Positions 10,694-22,273 of a DNA stretch of 64,000 nucleotides are shown here, one piece after another. This DNA is from Mycolicibacterium litorale. Its GTDB lineage: Bacteria > Actinomycetota > Actinomycetes > Mycobacteriales > Mycobacteriaceae. A program made the position numbers and the translations under genes. The stretch is taken from assembly GCA_002007745.1 (NCBI GenBank), contig CP019882.1, positions 1,426,001 to 1,490,000 of the forward strand, given 5' to 3'. Position 1 is the first letter of the stretch, and each line of letters begins with the position of its first letter. The notes under the pieces were generated by a model. That model did not search any database. It saw only the letters and a program-made list of their open reading frames with translations, and was not told where the DNA came from.

Positions 10694-11997
10694 GTGGCCC
10701 GCTCTGCACTGGTCACGGGGCCAGAGAGCTGGGGATCTTCGAAGCTGTCCCGCCAGTCGTCGGGCAGCAGATGGTCGAGCACGTCGTCGACGGTGACAGC
10801 GCCCAGCAGGTGGCTCTCGTCGTCGACGACCGGGCCGCAGACCAGGTTGTAGGCGGCGAAGTACCGCGTCACCCCCGCCAGCGAGGTGTCCGGGGCCAGA
10901 CTCGGCAGGTCTTTGTCGACGATGCCGCTGACCAGGTTGGCCGGTGGCTCGCGGAGCAGCGCCTGCAGGTGCACGCACCCCAGATAGCGGCCGGTGGGCG
11001 TGGCGGTCGGTGGCCGCACGACGAACACCAGCGACGACAGCGCCGGGGTCAGGTCGGGGTCACGCACTCGGGCCAGCGCTTCGGCGACGGTGGTGTCCGG
11101 GGCGAGCACCACCGGATCCGAGGTCATCAGGCCACCCGCGGTGTCGGGCGAGTGGCTCAGCAGCCGTCGGACCGGCTCGGAGTCTTCGGGATCCATCCGG
11201 CGCAGCAGCACCTCGGCCTCCGTCGGGTTCAGCACACCGAGGAGGTCGGCCGCGTCGTCGGGATCCATGGCTTCCAGCACGTCGGCCGCCCGCTCGGTGT
11301 CCAGTTGCAGCAGCAGCACGGTCTGGTCGTCCTCGGGCAACTCCTGCAGGATGTCGGCCACCCGCTCGTCGTCGAGCGCGTTGATCACCTCGGTGCGCCG
11401 CTTGGCCGGCAGGTCGCGGATCGCGTCGGCCACCTCGATCGGCCGTTGGCCCTCGAACTGGTGCAGCAGCTGGGCCACACCTTGGCCGGGCATCGCCAGG
11501 GCCGACGGTGTCAGTCCCTGGACGTCCTTCCAGTCGACGACCTGCACCGTCGATCGCCGGCCGAGGCGGCGATGGCTGCGCACGGCGACGCGGGTCACCA
11601 CCCAGTCGCGGGAGCGGACCTGTTCGATGCCCAGATCGACGACCACCACGTCGACTCCGGACAACTGCGGCAGTTCGGGATCGCTGACCCGGACCCTGCT
11701 GTCCAGCACCTGTCCCAGCACCATGACCTCGCCGGGGCGCTGGGCGAACCGGCGTAGCGACACATTGCCGGTGTTGAGCGTGACCGCGTTCGGTTCGATG
11801 GCGGTGACGCGCAGGATGGGCACGAAAATTCTTCGGCGAGTGAGCAATTCGATGACCAACCCGAGGACGCGCGGCTGCTGGCGCACGATGCTCATGCTGA
11901 TCACGACATCACGGACCCGGCCGAGGGATTCCCCGTCGGGTCCTAGCACGGCCAACCCCGCGAGCCTCGCCGCGTACACCCTGTTCACCGACGCCAT
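10690..11997 (-). CDS. PRC-barrel / MgtE-N / CBS-domain protein (Rv1232c ortholog)
   Basis: This 435-residue soluble protein has, in order, a PRC-barrel-like N-terminus (LGPDGESLGRVRDVVI), an MgtE intracellular N domain of repeated helices (DALDDERVADILQELPEDDQ ... AMDPDDAADLL) and two CBS motifs (SDPVVLAPDTTVAEALA and GPVVDDESHLLGAVTVDDVLDHLL). The transmembrane channel of true MgtE is absent, so it is a sensor module rather than a transporter. It is divergent from the CitE-like gene with only 24 bases between start codons, and translationally coupled to the DUF1003 gene. Confidence 0.88.
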   Translation of the reverse strand: MASVNRVYAARLAGLAVLGPDGESLGRVRDVVISMSIVRQQPRVLGLVIELLTRRRIFVPILRVTAIEPNAVTLNTGNVSLRRFAQRPGEVMVLGQVLDSRVRVSDPELPQLSGVDVVVVDLGIEQVRSRDWVVTRVAVRSHRRLGRRSTVQVVDWKDVQGLTPSALAMPGQGVAQLLHQFEGQRPIEVADAIRDLPAKRRTEVINALDDERVADILQELPEDDQTVLLLQLDTERAADVLEAMDPDDAADLLGVLNPTEAEVLLRRMDPEDSEPVRRLLSHSPDTAGGLMTSDPVVLAPDTTVAEALARVRDPDLTPALSSLVFVVRPPTATPTGRYLGCVHLQALLREPPANLVSGIVDKDLPSLAPDTSLAGVTRYFAAYNLVCGPVVDDESHLLGAVTVDDVLDHLLPDDWRDSFEDPQLSGPVTSAERAT

Positions 11998-12021
11998 GAG
12001 TCAAAGAGTAGGAGTGTAGGC

Positions 12022-12993
12022 GTGGATAACGCCTATCGGCCCCGCCGAACGTGTCTGTCAGTTCCCGGCAGCAGCCTCAAGATGATCGAGAAGGCCAAGG
12101 GTCTGCCCGCCGACGAGGTGTTCCTCGACCTCGAGGACGCGGTGGCCCCAGATGCCAAGGCGCAGGCCCGCAAACAGGTCGGCGCCGCCCTGGCCAGCCC
12201 GGGATGGGCGGGACAGCTACGCGGCGTGCGGGTCAACGACTGGACCACCCCGTGGACCTATTCCGACGTCATCGACGTGGTCTCCGAGGTCGCCTCGGCG
12301 CCGCAGGGCCATCTGGATGTGATCGTGCTGCCCAAGGTGACCGACGCCAGTCATGTCCGCGCGTTGGATCTGTTGCTCACCCAACTGGAGCTGACCCACG
12401 GACTGCCGGTGGGGCGGATCGGCATCGACGCCCAGATCGAAGATGCCAAGGGCCTGAGCAACATCGACGCGATCGCCGCTGCGCCGCGGGTGCAGGCGCT
12501 GGTACTCGGGCCGGCGGATCTGATGGCCAGCCTGAACATGCGCACGCTGGTGGTCGGCGAGCAGCCGGAGGGCTACGACGTCGGCGACGCCTACCACCAC
12601 ATCTTGATGACCATCCTCGTCGCGGCCCGGGCACACGGCATCGCCGCGATCGACGGCCCGTACCTGAAGGTGCGTGATGTGGTCGCGTTCCGGCGGGTGG
12701 CCGGTCGCGCGGCGGCGTTGGGCTACGACGGCAAGTGGGTGCTGCATCCGGACCAGATCGCCGCGGGCAACGAGATCTTCAGCCCGCGCCAGGACGAGTA
12801 CGACCATGCCGAGCTCATCCTGGAGGCCTACGAGTGGCACACCTCGAAGGCGGGCGGCGCCCGCGGCGCCGTCATGTTGGGTGACGAGATGATCGACGAG
12901 GCCAGCCGCAAGATGGCGTTGGTGATCGCGGGCAAGGGGCGCGCCGCCGGAATGGCCCGTCAGTCCGAGCGGTTCACCCCGCCGAATCAGTAG
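12022..12993 (+). CDS. CitE-like HpcH/HpaI family lyase
   Basis: This 323-residue TIM-barrel protein belongs to the citrate-lyase beta / malyl-CoA lyase family. Characteristic segments are RTCLSVPGSS near the N-terminus, DEVFLDLEDAVAPD (acidic metal-binding region), PKVTDASHV, IDAQIEDAKGLSNID and VLGPADLMASL. No CitD/CitF partners are nearby, so it is more likely a stand-alone (S)-citramalyl-CoA or malyl-CoA type lyase than part of citrate lyase. The start is GTG at 12022 with AGGAG at 12010-12014. The 3' end overlaps the convergent DUF4190 gene by seven bases. Confidence 0.85.
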   Translation: MDNAYRPRRTCLSVPGSSLKMIEKAKGLPADEVFLDLEDAVAPDAKAQARKQVGAALASPGWAGQLRGVRVNDWTTPWTYSDVIDVVSEVASAPQGHLDVIVLPKVTDASHVRALDLLLTQLELTHGLPVGRIGIDAQIEDAKGLSNIDAIAAAPRVQALVLGPADLMASLNMRTLVVGEQPEGYDVGDAYHHILMTILVAARAHGIAAIDGPYLKVRDVVAFRRVAGRAAALGYDGKWVLHPDQIAAGNEIFSPRQDEYDHAELILEAYEWHTSKAGGARGAVMLGDEMIDEASRKMALVIAGKGRAAGMARQSERFTPPNQ

Positions 12994-13415
12994 CTGTTGT
13001 AGGACGTGCTGTTGGCCACCACGACCACCATGAACACGATGTAGAGGACCACCAGCGCCACCACCACACTGCCGATCACGAGGCCGGCCACCGCCAGTCC
13101 GAACCCGTCCTGTCCGGTGCGCTTGGTTTCCCGCATCGCGACGATGCCGAGGATGATCCCGGCGATCGAGGGCAGCCCGCAGAGCATCAGGCCGGCCAGT
13201 GATGTCACCAGAGCCGCGATGGCTTTGCCGTTGGTGCCCATGGGTTTCGTCGGCCGGTACGGATCGTAGGGGTCGCCGGGATAACCGGTGTATGGATACG
13301 GGTAGGGCATCGGATACACCGGCGGCGGCAGCGGCGGATAGTTCGCCGGATAGTCGACGGGGGCGTGCGGGTCGAACGGCGGCGACACGCCTTCCGGCGG
13401 GGGCGGATAGGTCAT
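12987..13415 (-). CDS. DUF4190 membrane protein, copy 2 (shorter)
   Basis: The protein has 142 residues. A proline/tyrosine-rich cytoplasmic N-terminus (YPPLPPPVYPMPYPYPYTGYP) is followed by a DUF4190 region with two membrane helices separated by the conserved polar loop ETKRTGQDGFGLAVAGLVIG. It starts four bases after the stop of a longer paralog with the same layout, so the two form a tandem pair in one operon. M. tuberculosis has one gene at this position (Rv1233c). Function is unknown. Confidence 0.85.
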   Translation of the reverse strand: MTYPPPPEGVSPPFDPHAPVDYPANYPPLPPPVYPMPYPYPYTGYPGDPYDPYRPTKPMGTNGKAIAALVTSLAGLMLCGLPSIAGIILGIVAMRETKRTGQDGFGLAVAGLVIGSVVVALVVLYIVFMVVVVANSTSYNSY

Positions 13416-13419
13416 CGGG

Positions 13420-14052
13420 TCAGCGCCAGGCGTAGATCGCCCAGATCATGCTGATGATCAGTGTGGCGATACCGACGACGATCCCGGCGATCGCCAGCCC
13501 GTAACCGTCTTGGCGGGTCTTCTTGATCTGGTTGAGCGCGACCACGCCGAGGACGATTCCGACGATCGACCCGATGCCGCACAGCACACCGATGACGGAG
13601 GCCACCAGCGAGGAGATCGCCAGCGTGTTGGTGCCCGAATCAGGTGCCGGATAGCCGTAACCACCTGGCTGCGGCGCACCGCCGTACTGCGGTGGCGGAG
13701 GCGGAGGCGGGGGCGGCGGGTACGCGCCTGCGTATTGCGGTCCCGGGTAGGGCGACGCCGGTTCGGGATATCCCGAGGGCGGGTAGCCGGCCGGGGACGG
13801 CGGCGGATAGCCCTGCTGCGGGGCGTACCCGGGCGGGGGATAGCTCGGTGCGGGATAGCCGGACGGTGGGTAGCCGCCGGGCGCCTCGTAGCCCGGGTAG
13901 GTGGGCGGCGCAGGCGGGTAGCCGGGCGGGGTTTCGTAGCCGGCGGGGGCCGGGTTCTGCTCGATGGGCGGGGCCTCGTAGGCGCCTTCGGAAGGACCCT
14001 GTCCACCCTCGTTCTGTGGCTTTTCGCCGGAGTCGCCGCCGGAAGCTGTCAT
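13420..14052 (-). CDS. DUF4190 membrane protein, copy 1 (Rv1233c-like)
   Basis: This 210-residue protein has a ~130-residue tail rich in PGYPP-type repeats, including a run of ten prolines before QYGGAP. The C-terminal DUF4190 module is TLAISSLVASVIGVLCGIGS, then KTRQDGYGLAIAGIVVG and a last helix. The ATG at 14052 is chosen because the larger open frame adds a basic stretch unlike the family. Proline-tyrosine tails of this kind are common on actinobacterial membrane proteins, but the function is not known. It is transcribed before copy 2. Confidence 0.85.
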   Translation of the reverse strand: MTASGGDSGEKPQNEGGQGPSEGAYEAPPIEQNPAPAGYETPPGYPPAPPTYPGYEAPGGYPPSGYPAPSYPPPGYAPQQGYPPPSPAGYPPSGYPEPASPYPGPQYAGAYPPPPPPPPPPQYGGAPQPGGYGYPAPDSGTNTLAISSLVASVIGVLCGIGSIVGIVLGVVALNQIKKTRQDGYGLAIAGIVVGIATLIISMIWAIYAWR

Positions 14053-14202
14053 GCTGATCAACCTAGCGTATGTGCAGGTGGCGCGGGACTGGCTTGTCGT
14101 GCGGCACCAATGGCTGCGGTCCCGCGTTGACCAGGTAGCAGCCCGCCGCGCGCGGATGGATAGACGCGACAAACGACATGCACGACAGGAGAATGAGCAG
14201 AT

Positions 14203-14721
14203 ATGACCAGCCCCCTATCACCCGGTCAGAATCCCGGCGGTCCAGCCGCCGCGTCCCGCCGCGGGCCGGTCGGTCTGCCAACCCCGCCCAAGGGCTGGCC
14301 GATCGGCTCCTATCCGACCTATGCCGAAGCGCAGAAGGCGGTGGACTATCTGTCCGACCAGCAGTTCCCGGTGCAGCAGGTCACCATCGTCGGCGTCGAC
14401 CTGATGCAGGTCGAGCGTGTCACCGGTCGGTTGACCTGGCCCAAGGTCCTCGGCGGCGGCGTGATCACCGGTGCCTGGCTGGGCATCTTCATCGGCCTGG
14501 TGCTGGGGTTCTTCAGCCCCAACCCGTGGGCATCGCTGATCACCGGTGTCGTCGCCGGCGTGGTCTTCGGATTGATCACCTCGGCTGTTCCGTACGCCAT
14601 GGCGCGCGGCACAAGGGATTTCAGCTCGACCATGCAGCTGGTGGCGGGCCGATACGACGTGCTGTGTGATCCGCAGAGCGCGGAGAAGGCTCGGGACATG
14701 CTGGCGCGCTTGACGATCTAG
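14203..14721 (+). CDS. Membrane protein with general-stress-protein-17M-like domain (Rv1234-like)
   Basis: This is a 172-residue protein. A ~60-residue N-terminal domain (GSYPTYAEAQKAVDYLSDQQFPVQQVTIVGVDL) resembles the YflT/general stress protein 17M fold. Two glycine-rich membrane helices follow (VITGAWLGIFIGLVLGFF and LITGVVAGVVFGLITSAV) and a short ferredoxin-like end (YDVLCDPQSAEKARDML). It lies between the DUF4190 pair and lpqY, as Rv1234 does. No function is established. Confidence 0.85.
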   Translation: MTSPLSPGQNPGGPAAASRRGPVGLPTPPKGWPIGSYPTYAEAQKAVDYLSDQQFPVQQVTIVGVDLMQVERVTGRLTWPKVLGGGVITGAWLGIFIGLVLGFFSPNPWASLITGVVAGVVFGLITSAVPYAMARGTRDFSSTMQLVAGRYDVLCDPQSAEKARDMLARLTI

Positions 14722-17222
<2,501 letters not shown>

Positions 17223-17224
17223 CC

Positions 17225-18061
17225 ATGGCCGATCGGGTGAGTTCGCGCCGAGCTGCGACGTGGGTCGTGATCGACGTACTCGTGGTGGTCTATGCGCTGT
17301 TCCCGGTGCTGTGGATCTTGAGCCTCTCGCTCAAACCGACGTCGTCGGTCAAGGACGGCAAGCTGATTCCGGCGCAGATCACCTTCGACAACTACAAGGG
17401 CATCTTCACCGGCAACGCGTTCAGTTCGGCGTTGGTCAACTCGATCGGCATCGGATTGATCACCACGGTGATCGCGGTGGTGATCGGCGGGATGGCGGCC
17501 TACGCGGTGGCGCGCCTGGATTTCGCCGGTAAGAAGGCGTTGATCGGTGCCGCGTTGCTGATCGCGATGTTCCCCCAGATCTCCTTGGTGACACCGCTGT
17601 TCAACATCGAGCGGCGACTCGGGCTGTTCGACACCTGGCCGGGGTTGATCATCCCCTACATCACCTTCGCGCTGCCGCTGGCGATCTACACCTTGTCGGC
17701 GTTCTTCCGGGAGATCCCGTGGGATCTGGAGAAGGCCGCGAAGATGGACGGCGCCACGCCGGCTCAGGCGTTTCGCCGGGTGATTGCGCCGCTGGCCGCT
17801 CCCGGCATCGTGACCGCGGCGATCCTGGTGTTCATCTTCGCCTGGAACGACCTGCTGCTCGCGCTGTCGCTGACGGCCACCGACGCCGCGATCACCGCCC
17901 CGGTGGCGATCGCAAACTTCACCGGCAGTTCACAATTCGAGGAGCCGACCGGCTCGATCGCCGCGGGCGCGATGGTGATCACGATTCCGATCATCGTGTT
18001 TGTTCTGATTTTCCAACGACGGATTGTCGCCGGGCTGACTTCCGGCGCGGTGAAGGGGTAG
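17225..18061 (+). CDS. sugB: Trehalose ABC transporter permease SugB
   Basis: This 278-residue MalG-type permease has an N-terminal helix ([19 protein letters not shown]) and the EAA loop [25 protein letters not shown]. The ATG at 17225 lies directly after the sugA stop. Together with SugA it forms the heterodimeric trehalose channel. It is followed by sugC after ten bases. Confidence 0.94.
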   Translation: MADRVSSRRAATWVVIDVLVVVYALFPVLWILSLSLKPTSSVKDGKLIPAQITFDNYKGIFTGNAFSSALVNSIGIGLITTVIAVVIGGMAAYAVARLDFAGKKALIGAALLIAMFPQISLVTPLFNIERRLGLFDTWPGLIIPYITFALPLAIYTLSAFFREIPWDLEKAAKMDGATPAQAFRRVIAPLAAPGIVTAAILVFIFAWNDLLLALSLTATDAAITAPVAIANFTGSSQFEEPTGSIAAGAMVITIPIIVFVLIFQRRIVAGLTSGAVKG

Positions 18062-18071
18062 CGGGGTTTCT

Positions 18072-19244
18072 ATGGCCGAGATCGTCTTGGACCACGTGAC
18101 CAAGAGTTATCCCGACGGCGCGGTCGCCGTCAAGGACCTGAGCCTGACCATCGCCGACGGCGAGTTCGTGATCCTGGTCGGACCATCGGGATGCGGGAAG
18201 TCCACCACGCTGAACATGATCGCCGGGCTCGAGGAGATCAGCTCCGGTGAACTGCGCATCGGCGGTGCCCGGGTCAACGAGAAGGCGCCGCGTGACCGAG
18301 ACATCGCGATGGTGTTCCAGTCTTACGCGCTCTACCCGCACATGACGGTGCGCCAGAACATCGCCTTCCCGCTGACGCTGGCCAAGATGAACAAGGCTGA
18401 GATCGCCCAGAAGGTCGACGAGACCGCGAAAATCCTTGACCTGACCGGCCTGCTGGATCGCAAGCCATCTCAGCTGTCCGGCGGGCAGCGGCAGCGGGTG
18501 GCGATGGGACGTGCGATCGTGCGCCAGCCCAAGGCATTCCTGATGGACGAACCGCTGAGCAACCTCGACGCCAAGCTGCGGGTGCAGATGCGTGGCGAGA
18601 TCGCGCGTCTGCAGAACCGGCTGGGCACCACCACGGTGTATGTCACCCACGACCAGACCGAGGCGATGACCCTGGGTGACCGGGTGGTGGTGCTGCGGGC
18701 CGGCGAGGCGCAGCAGATCGGCACTCCCGAGGAGCTTTACGGCCAGCCCGCGAACCTGTTTGTCGCGGGCTTCATCGGCTCACCGGCGATGAACTTCTTC
18801 CCGGCGACGCTCACCGACGTCGGCGTGCAACTGCCGTTCGGCGAGGTGACGCTGGCCGACGAGATCCGGCAGGTGATCGGGCGCCATCCCAAGCCCACCA
18901 ACGTCATCGCCGGCATTCGTCCCGAGCACTTCGAGGACGCCGCGGTGCTCGACGTCTACGAACGCATTCGCGCGCTGACCTTCGAGGTGGACGTGGATCT
19001 GGTCGAGTCGCTGGGCGCCGACAAGTACGTGTACTTCCGGACGTCGGGTGACGGGGCGCGCTCGGCACAGCTGGCCGAGTTGGCTGCTGAGTCCGGTGCC
19101 GGTGAAAACGAGTTCGTGGCAAGGCTTTCGGCTGACTCCAAGGCTGTTGTCGGCCAGGCGATCGAGTTGGCGTTCGACGCCACGAAGCTGCAGGTTTTCG
19201 ACGCGGACAGCGGAGTGAACCTGACTATCCCGCCGCCGGCCTAA
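18072..19244 (+). CDS. sugC: Trehalose ABC transporter ATPase SugC
   Basis: This 390-residue MsmK/MalK-type ATPase contains Walker [10 protein letters not shown], signature [14 protein letters not shown], Walker [13 protein letters not shown] and the H-loop [12 protein letters not shown]. After residue ~240 comes a TOBE/MOP-like regulatory region. Its stop is followed at once by the GTG of the SUFU-domain gene. It energises LpqY-SugAB uptake; this system is needed for virulence in M. tuberculosis (established). Confidence 0.95.
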   Translation: MAEIVLDHVTKSYPDGAVAVKDLSLTIADGEFVILVGPSGCGKSTTLNMIAGLEEISSGELRIGGARVNEKAPRDRDIAMVFQSYALYPHMTVRQNIAFPLTLAKMNKAEIAQKVDETAKILDLTGLLDRKPSQLSGGQRQRVAMGRAIVRQPKAFLMDEPLSNLDAKLRVQMRGEIARLQNRLGTTTVYVTHDQTEAMTLGDRVVVLRAGEAQQIGTPEELYGQPANLFVAGFIGSPAMNFFPATLTDVGVQLPFGEVTLADEIRQVIGRHPKPTNVIAGIRPEHFEDAAVLDVYERIRALTFEVDVDLVESLGADKYVYFRTSGDGARSAQLAELAAESGAGENEFVARLSADSKAVVGQAIELAFDATKLQVFDADSGVNLTIPPPA

Positions 19245-19829
19245 GTGACTGCATCCCTGGACGCGGTGCGCGCCCACGTGCGCAGCCATTTCGCCGACGT
19301 CGAGCCAGATTCGGCCAGTGTCACCTTCCTTGGCCTCGACCGCATCGAGGTGTTGCGGTTCGGTCCCGACCCGCAGGGCGTCGCCCACTATGTGACGCTG
19401 GGGTGTTCGCGGCATCCGATGACCGAACCGACGGCCGGGATCGCCGATCCGCTGCTCGGTCCGCGGGCGGAGATCGTCATGAGCCTGCGTGCCAATACAC
19501 CGACCCCCGGCCTGGCCCGTTCGCTGGCGGTGATCGCAGCCACCCCCGCTGTCGAAGGGGTCGTACTGGTGGCCGATGCGCTGATCGACCTGTCGGCGCC
19601 GCTGTGGGATTCCGCGGCCTTTACCGCTGTGCTGCTGGGTGATTCGGAGATCGCCGATCTGCCGTTGGCGCAACCCCGCGACCCGGTGCACTTCCTCACC
19701 GCGGTACCCATCACCCAGACCGAGGCGGCCTGGGTTCGGCTCAAGGGCGCCGAGGCCATGCGCCAGGCGTGGCGCGATGACGGCGTCGACGTCCTGGATC
19801 CGAATCGGCGGGCGGCGCGGCCGGCTTAG
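19245..19829 (+). CDS. Suppressor-of-fused (SUFU) domain protein, co-transcribed with sugC
   Basis: This is a 194-residue cytoplasmic protein of the SUFU-like family (RFGPDPQGVAHYVTLGCSRHPM ... PRDPVHFLTAVPITQTEAAWVRLKGAEAM). The GTG start abuts the sugC stop with no spacer, so translation is almost certainly coupled to the transporter. Bacterial SUFU proteins are often immunity or chaperone-like partners, but no toxin is beside this one. A role linked to the transporter is inferred only from position. The C-terminus ends in a basic tail. Confidence 0.8.
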   Translation: MTASLDAVRAHVRSHFADVEPDSASVTFLGLDRIEVLRFGPDPQGVAHYVTLGCSRHPMTEPTAGIADPLLGPRAEIVMSLRANTPTPGLARSLAVIAATPAVEGVVLVADALIDLSAPLWDSAAFTAVLLGDSEIADLPLAQPRDPVHFLTAVPITQTEAAWVRLKGAEAMRQAWRDDGVDVLDPNRRAARPA

Positions 19830-19847
19830 ACCACAACCGGTGCCCGC

Positions 19848-20957
19848 TCACAGCCAGTGGTTGCGGCGGAAGTTGAAGTACAGAAACCCGCAGACCGTCG
19901 CCATCAGCGTCAGCACCCCGGGGTAGCCCCAGGTCCAGGACAGCTCCGGCATGTGTTCGAAGTTCATCCCGTAGATGCCGGCGATCATGGTCGGCACGGC
20001 CGCGATGGCCACCCACGCCGAGATCTTGCGCATGTCCAGGTTCTGCTGCAGGCTCACCTTGGCCAATTCGGCCTGCACCAGAGAGCTCAGCAGCTCGTCA
20101 TAGCTGGAGATCTGGTCGCCGGCTTGCGATTGCAGGCTCAGCACGTCGCGCATGTAACGAAGGACTTCCTTGGTCATCAAGTCCTTGTGGTCGGTGGTGA
20201 TCTTCTGCAGCGCCGCGGTCAGCGGGCCGACCGCGCGCCGCAGTTCCACGACTTCGCGCTTGAGCATGTAGATCTGCGCGATATCGGTCTTGAGGTCGGG
20301 GGAGAACGCTTCTTCCTCGATGGTGTCGATATCGCATTCCATCAGCCGGGCGACTTCGAGATAGCTCTCGACGACGTGCTCGGCGATACCGTGCATCACC
20401 GCGTAGGGTCCCAGCGCGAGCTGGACGTGTTCGCCTTCGAGGTGGCGGCGCAGCCCGGCCAGGCCGGTGTGATCCCCGTGGCGCACCGTGACCACGTAGT
20501 CGGCGCCGACGAACACCATGATCTCGCCGGTCTCCACGATCTGGCGCGCCTGCGCGACGGATTCGTGGGGCACGTATTTCACCGTCTTGACGATCAGGAA
20601 CAGGGCATCGTCGTAGCGCTCGACTTTCGGGCGCTGGTGGGCGTGCACGGCGTCCTCGACGGCGATGGGATGCAGATTGAAGGTATGGGCCACCGATTCC
20701 ATCTGATGGTCGTCGGGTTCGTGCAACCCGAGCCAGACGAAGGCTTTCTGACCCTCGGCCGCCAGTTCGTGCACCTTGGCCAGGGCCGCGGCGTGGGTGT
20801 ACTTGCCGGGTAGCCGCTCACCTTCGACATAGATGGCGCAGTCGACCATCGCCCGGGCGACGGGAACGTGGATGCGCCGCGCGTCGACCTCAGCGGGAGA
20901 AGTGGTGCTGCGGGTGGAACCGAGCAGCGACGGTGGCAAAGCGCGGAATGACGGCAT
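19848..20957 (-). CDS. corA: CorA-type magnesium/cobalt transporter
   Basis: This 369-residue CorA has a large cytoplasmic funnel domain and two C-terminal membrane helices. The family signature YGMNF precedes a short periplasmic loop (EHMPELSWTWGYP) and the last helix. The ATG at 20957 is preceded by GGGGAAAGG. It transports Mg2+ (and often Co2+ or Ni2+) across the cytoplasmic membrane. Location after sugC matches Rv1239c. Confidence 0.93.
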   Translation of the reverse strand: MPSFRALPPSLLGSTRSTTSPAEVDARRIHVPVARAMVDCAIYVEGERLPGKYTHAAALAKVHELAAEGQKAFVWLGLHEPDDHQMESVAHTFNLHPIAVEDAVHAHQRPKVERYDDALFLIVKTVKYVPHESVAQARQIVETGEIMVFVGADYVVTVRHGDHTGLAGLRRHLEGEHVQLALGPYAVMHGIAEHVVESYLEVARLMECDIDTIEEEAFSPDLKTDIAQIYMLKREVVELRRAVGPLTAALQKITTDHKDLMTKEVLRYMRDVLSLQSQAGDQISSYDELLSSLVQAELAKVSLQQNLDMRKISAWVAIAAVPTMIAGIYGMNFEHMPELSWTWGYPGVLTLMATVCGFLYFNFRRNHWL

Positions 20958-21090
20958 GACCTTTCCCCTCACGCGGCGGGTGAGCCCCACTGGGCCCGCC
21001 GGGAATGCTACGCGTCAGTAGCGTCGGCGGTGAACTTCACGACGGGGGAACCCCACGTGGTGAGGAGCCTGGGGCGAGTACCCTGACGCC
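20958..21090. promoter_or_regulatory. Divergent leader between corA and malic enzyme
   Basis: This is a 133-base gap with promoters for both directions. The half nearest the malic enzyme start is rich in short self-complementary stretches, such as GGGGAACCCC-like and CCACGTGG blocks around 21045-21062. It could form a structured leader. It does not match a riboswitch class I can name. Confidence 0.3.
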
Positions 21091-22260
21091 GTGTCTGAAA
21101 CGGTGCGTGCCCCCCACCTCGTCATCGACGACGAGGACATCTTCGCCGCTCATCTCGGCGGGAAACTGTCCGTCGAGCTGAAGGCCCCGCTGGACACCCA
21201 GCGCGCGTTGTCGATCGCCTATACCCCGGGTGTTGCCCAGGTGAGCCGGGCGATCGCCGCCGACCACACCTTGGCCGCCCGCTACACCTGGGCCAATCGC
21301 CTGGTGGCGGTGGTCAGCGACGGCACCGCGGTGCTCGGCCTCGGGGACATCGGCCCGGCGGCCTCCCTGCCGGTGATGGAAGGCAAGGCAGCGCTGTTCA
21401 AGACGTTCGGCGGCCTGGACTCGATCCCGATCGTGCTCGACACCAAGGATCCCGACGAGATCGTCGAGACCCTGATCCGGCTACGGCCCACCTTCGGTGC
21501 GGTCAATCTGGAAGACATCTCCGCGCCGCGGTGCTTCGAGATCGAGCGACGCGTCATCGAGGCGCTGGACTGCCCGGTCATGCACGACGATCAACACGGC
21601 ACCGCCATCGTTGTGCTGGCCGCGCTGCTGGGCGCCACCAAGGTTCTCGACCGCGACATGAGCTCGCTGCGGCTGGTGGTCTCGGGGGCGGGTGCGGCCG
21701 GCGTGGCCTGCACCAAGATCCTGCAGGCAGCGGGCCTCACCCACATCACGATTCTGGACTCGCAGGGCATCGTGCACGCCGGCCGCGAGGACCTCAACCC
21801 GTTCAAGCGTGAGCTGGCCGAGACCACCAACCCCGATGGCCGCACCGGAGGGGTGGCCGAGGCGCTCGACGGTGCCGACGTGTTCCTCGGAGTGTCGGCC
21901 GGTCTGGTGCCCGAGGAACTCATCGCGACGATGGCGCCCGGCGGCATCGTGTTCGCTCTGTCCAACCCCGACCCCGAGATCCATCCGGACGCCGCACGCC
22001 GGCACGCCGCGATCGTGGCGACCGGCCGAAGCGACTTCCCGAACCAAATCAACAACGTGTTGGCCTTCCCGGGTGTTTTCCGCGGCGCACTGGACGCCGG
22101 TGCGCGACGCATCACCGAGAAGATGAAAGTCGCCGCCGCCCAAGCGATCTTCTCCGTCGTCGGTGAGGACCTGGCCGTCGACCACGTCGTCCCGAGCCCG
22201 CTGGATCCGCGAGTCGGGCCGGCGGTGGCCGCCGCAGTCGCCGCGGCCGCCGAAGTCTGA
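21091..22260 (+). CDS. NAD(P)-dependent malic enzyme
   Basis: This 389-residue enzyme of the short bacterial malic enzyme type decarboxylates malate to pyruvate and CO2. Visible features are the N-terminal SIAYTPGVAQVSRAI, catalytic KAALFKTFGGLDSIPIV, metal site NLEDISAPRCFEIE with CPVMHDDQHGTAIV, and a Rossmann motif VVSGAGAAGVACTKIL. The start is GTG at 21091. In M. tuberculosis the gene beside corA is mdh; here that slot holds malic enzyme. The gene feeds the same C4 node. Confidence 0.92.
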   Translation: MSETVRAPHLVIDDEDIFAAHLGGKLSVELKAPLDTQRALSIAYTPGVAQVSRAIAADHTLAARYTWANRLVAVVSDGTAVLGLGDIGPAASLPVMEGKAALFKTFGGLDSIPIVLDTKDPDEIVETLIRLRPTFGAVNLEDISAPRCFEIERRVIEALDCPVMHDDQHGTAIVVLAALLGATKVLDRDMSSLRLVVSGAGAAGVACTKILQAAGLTHITILDSQGIVHAGREDLNPFKRELAETTNPDGRTGGVAEALDGADVFLGVSAGLVPEELIATMAPGGIVFALSNPDPEIHPDAARRHAAIVATGRSDFPNQINNVLAFPGVFRGALDAGARRITEKMKVAAAQAIFSVVGEDLAVDHVVPSPLDPRVGPAVAAAVAAAAEV

Positions 22261-22273
22261 GCGAGTTCTCTTG

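Noticed and set aside
20958..21090. Possible riboswitch before the malic enzyme
   Set aside because: Short GC dyads are present but no conserved core of a known class (M-box, ydaO or others) could be matched.
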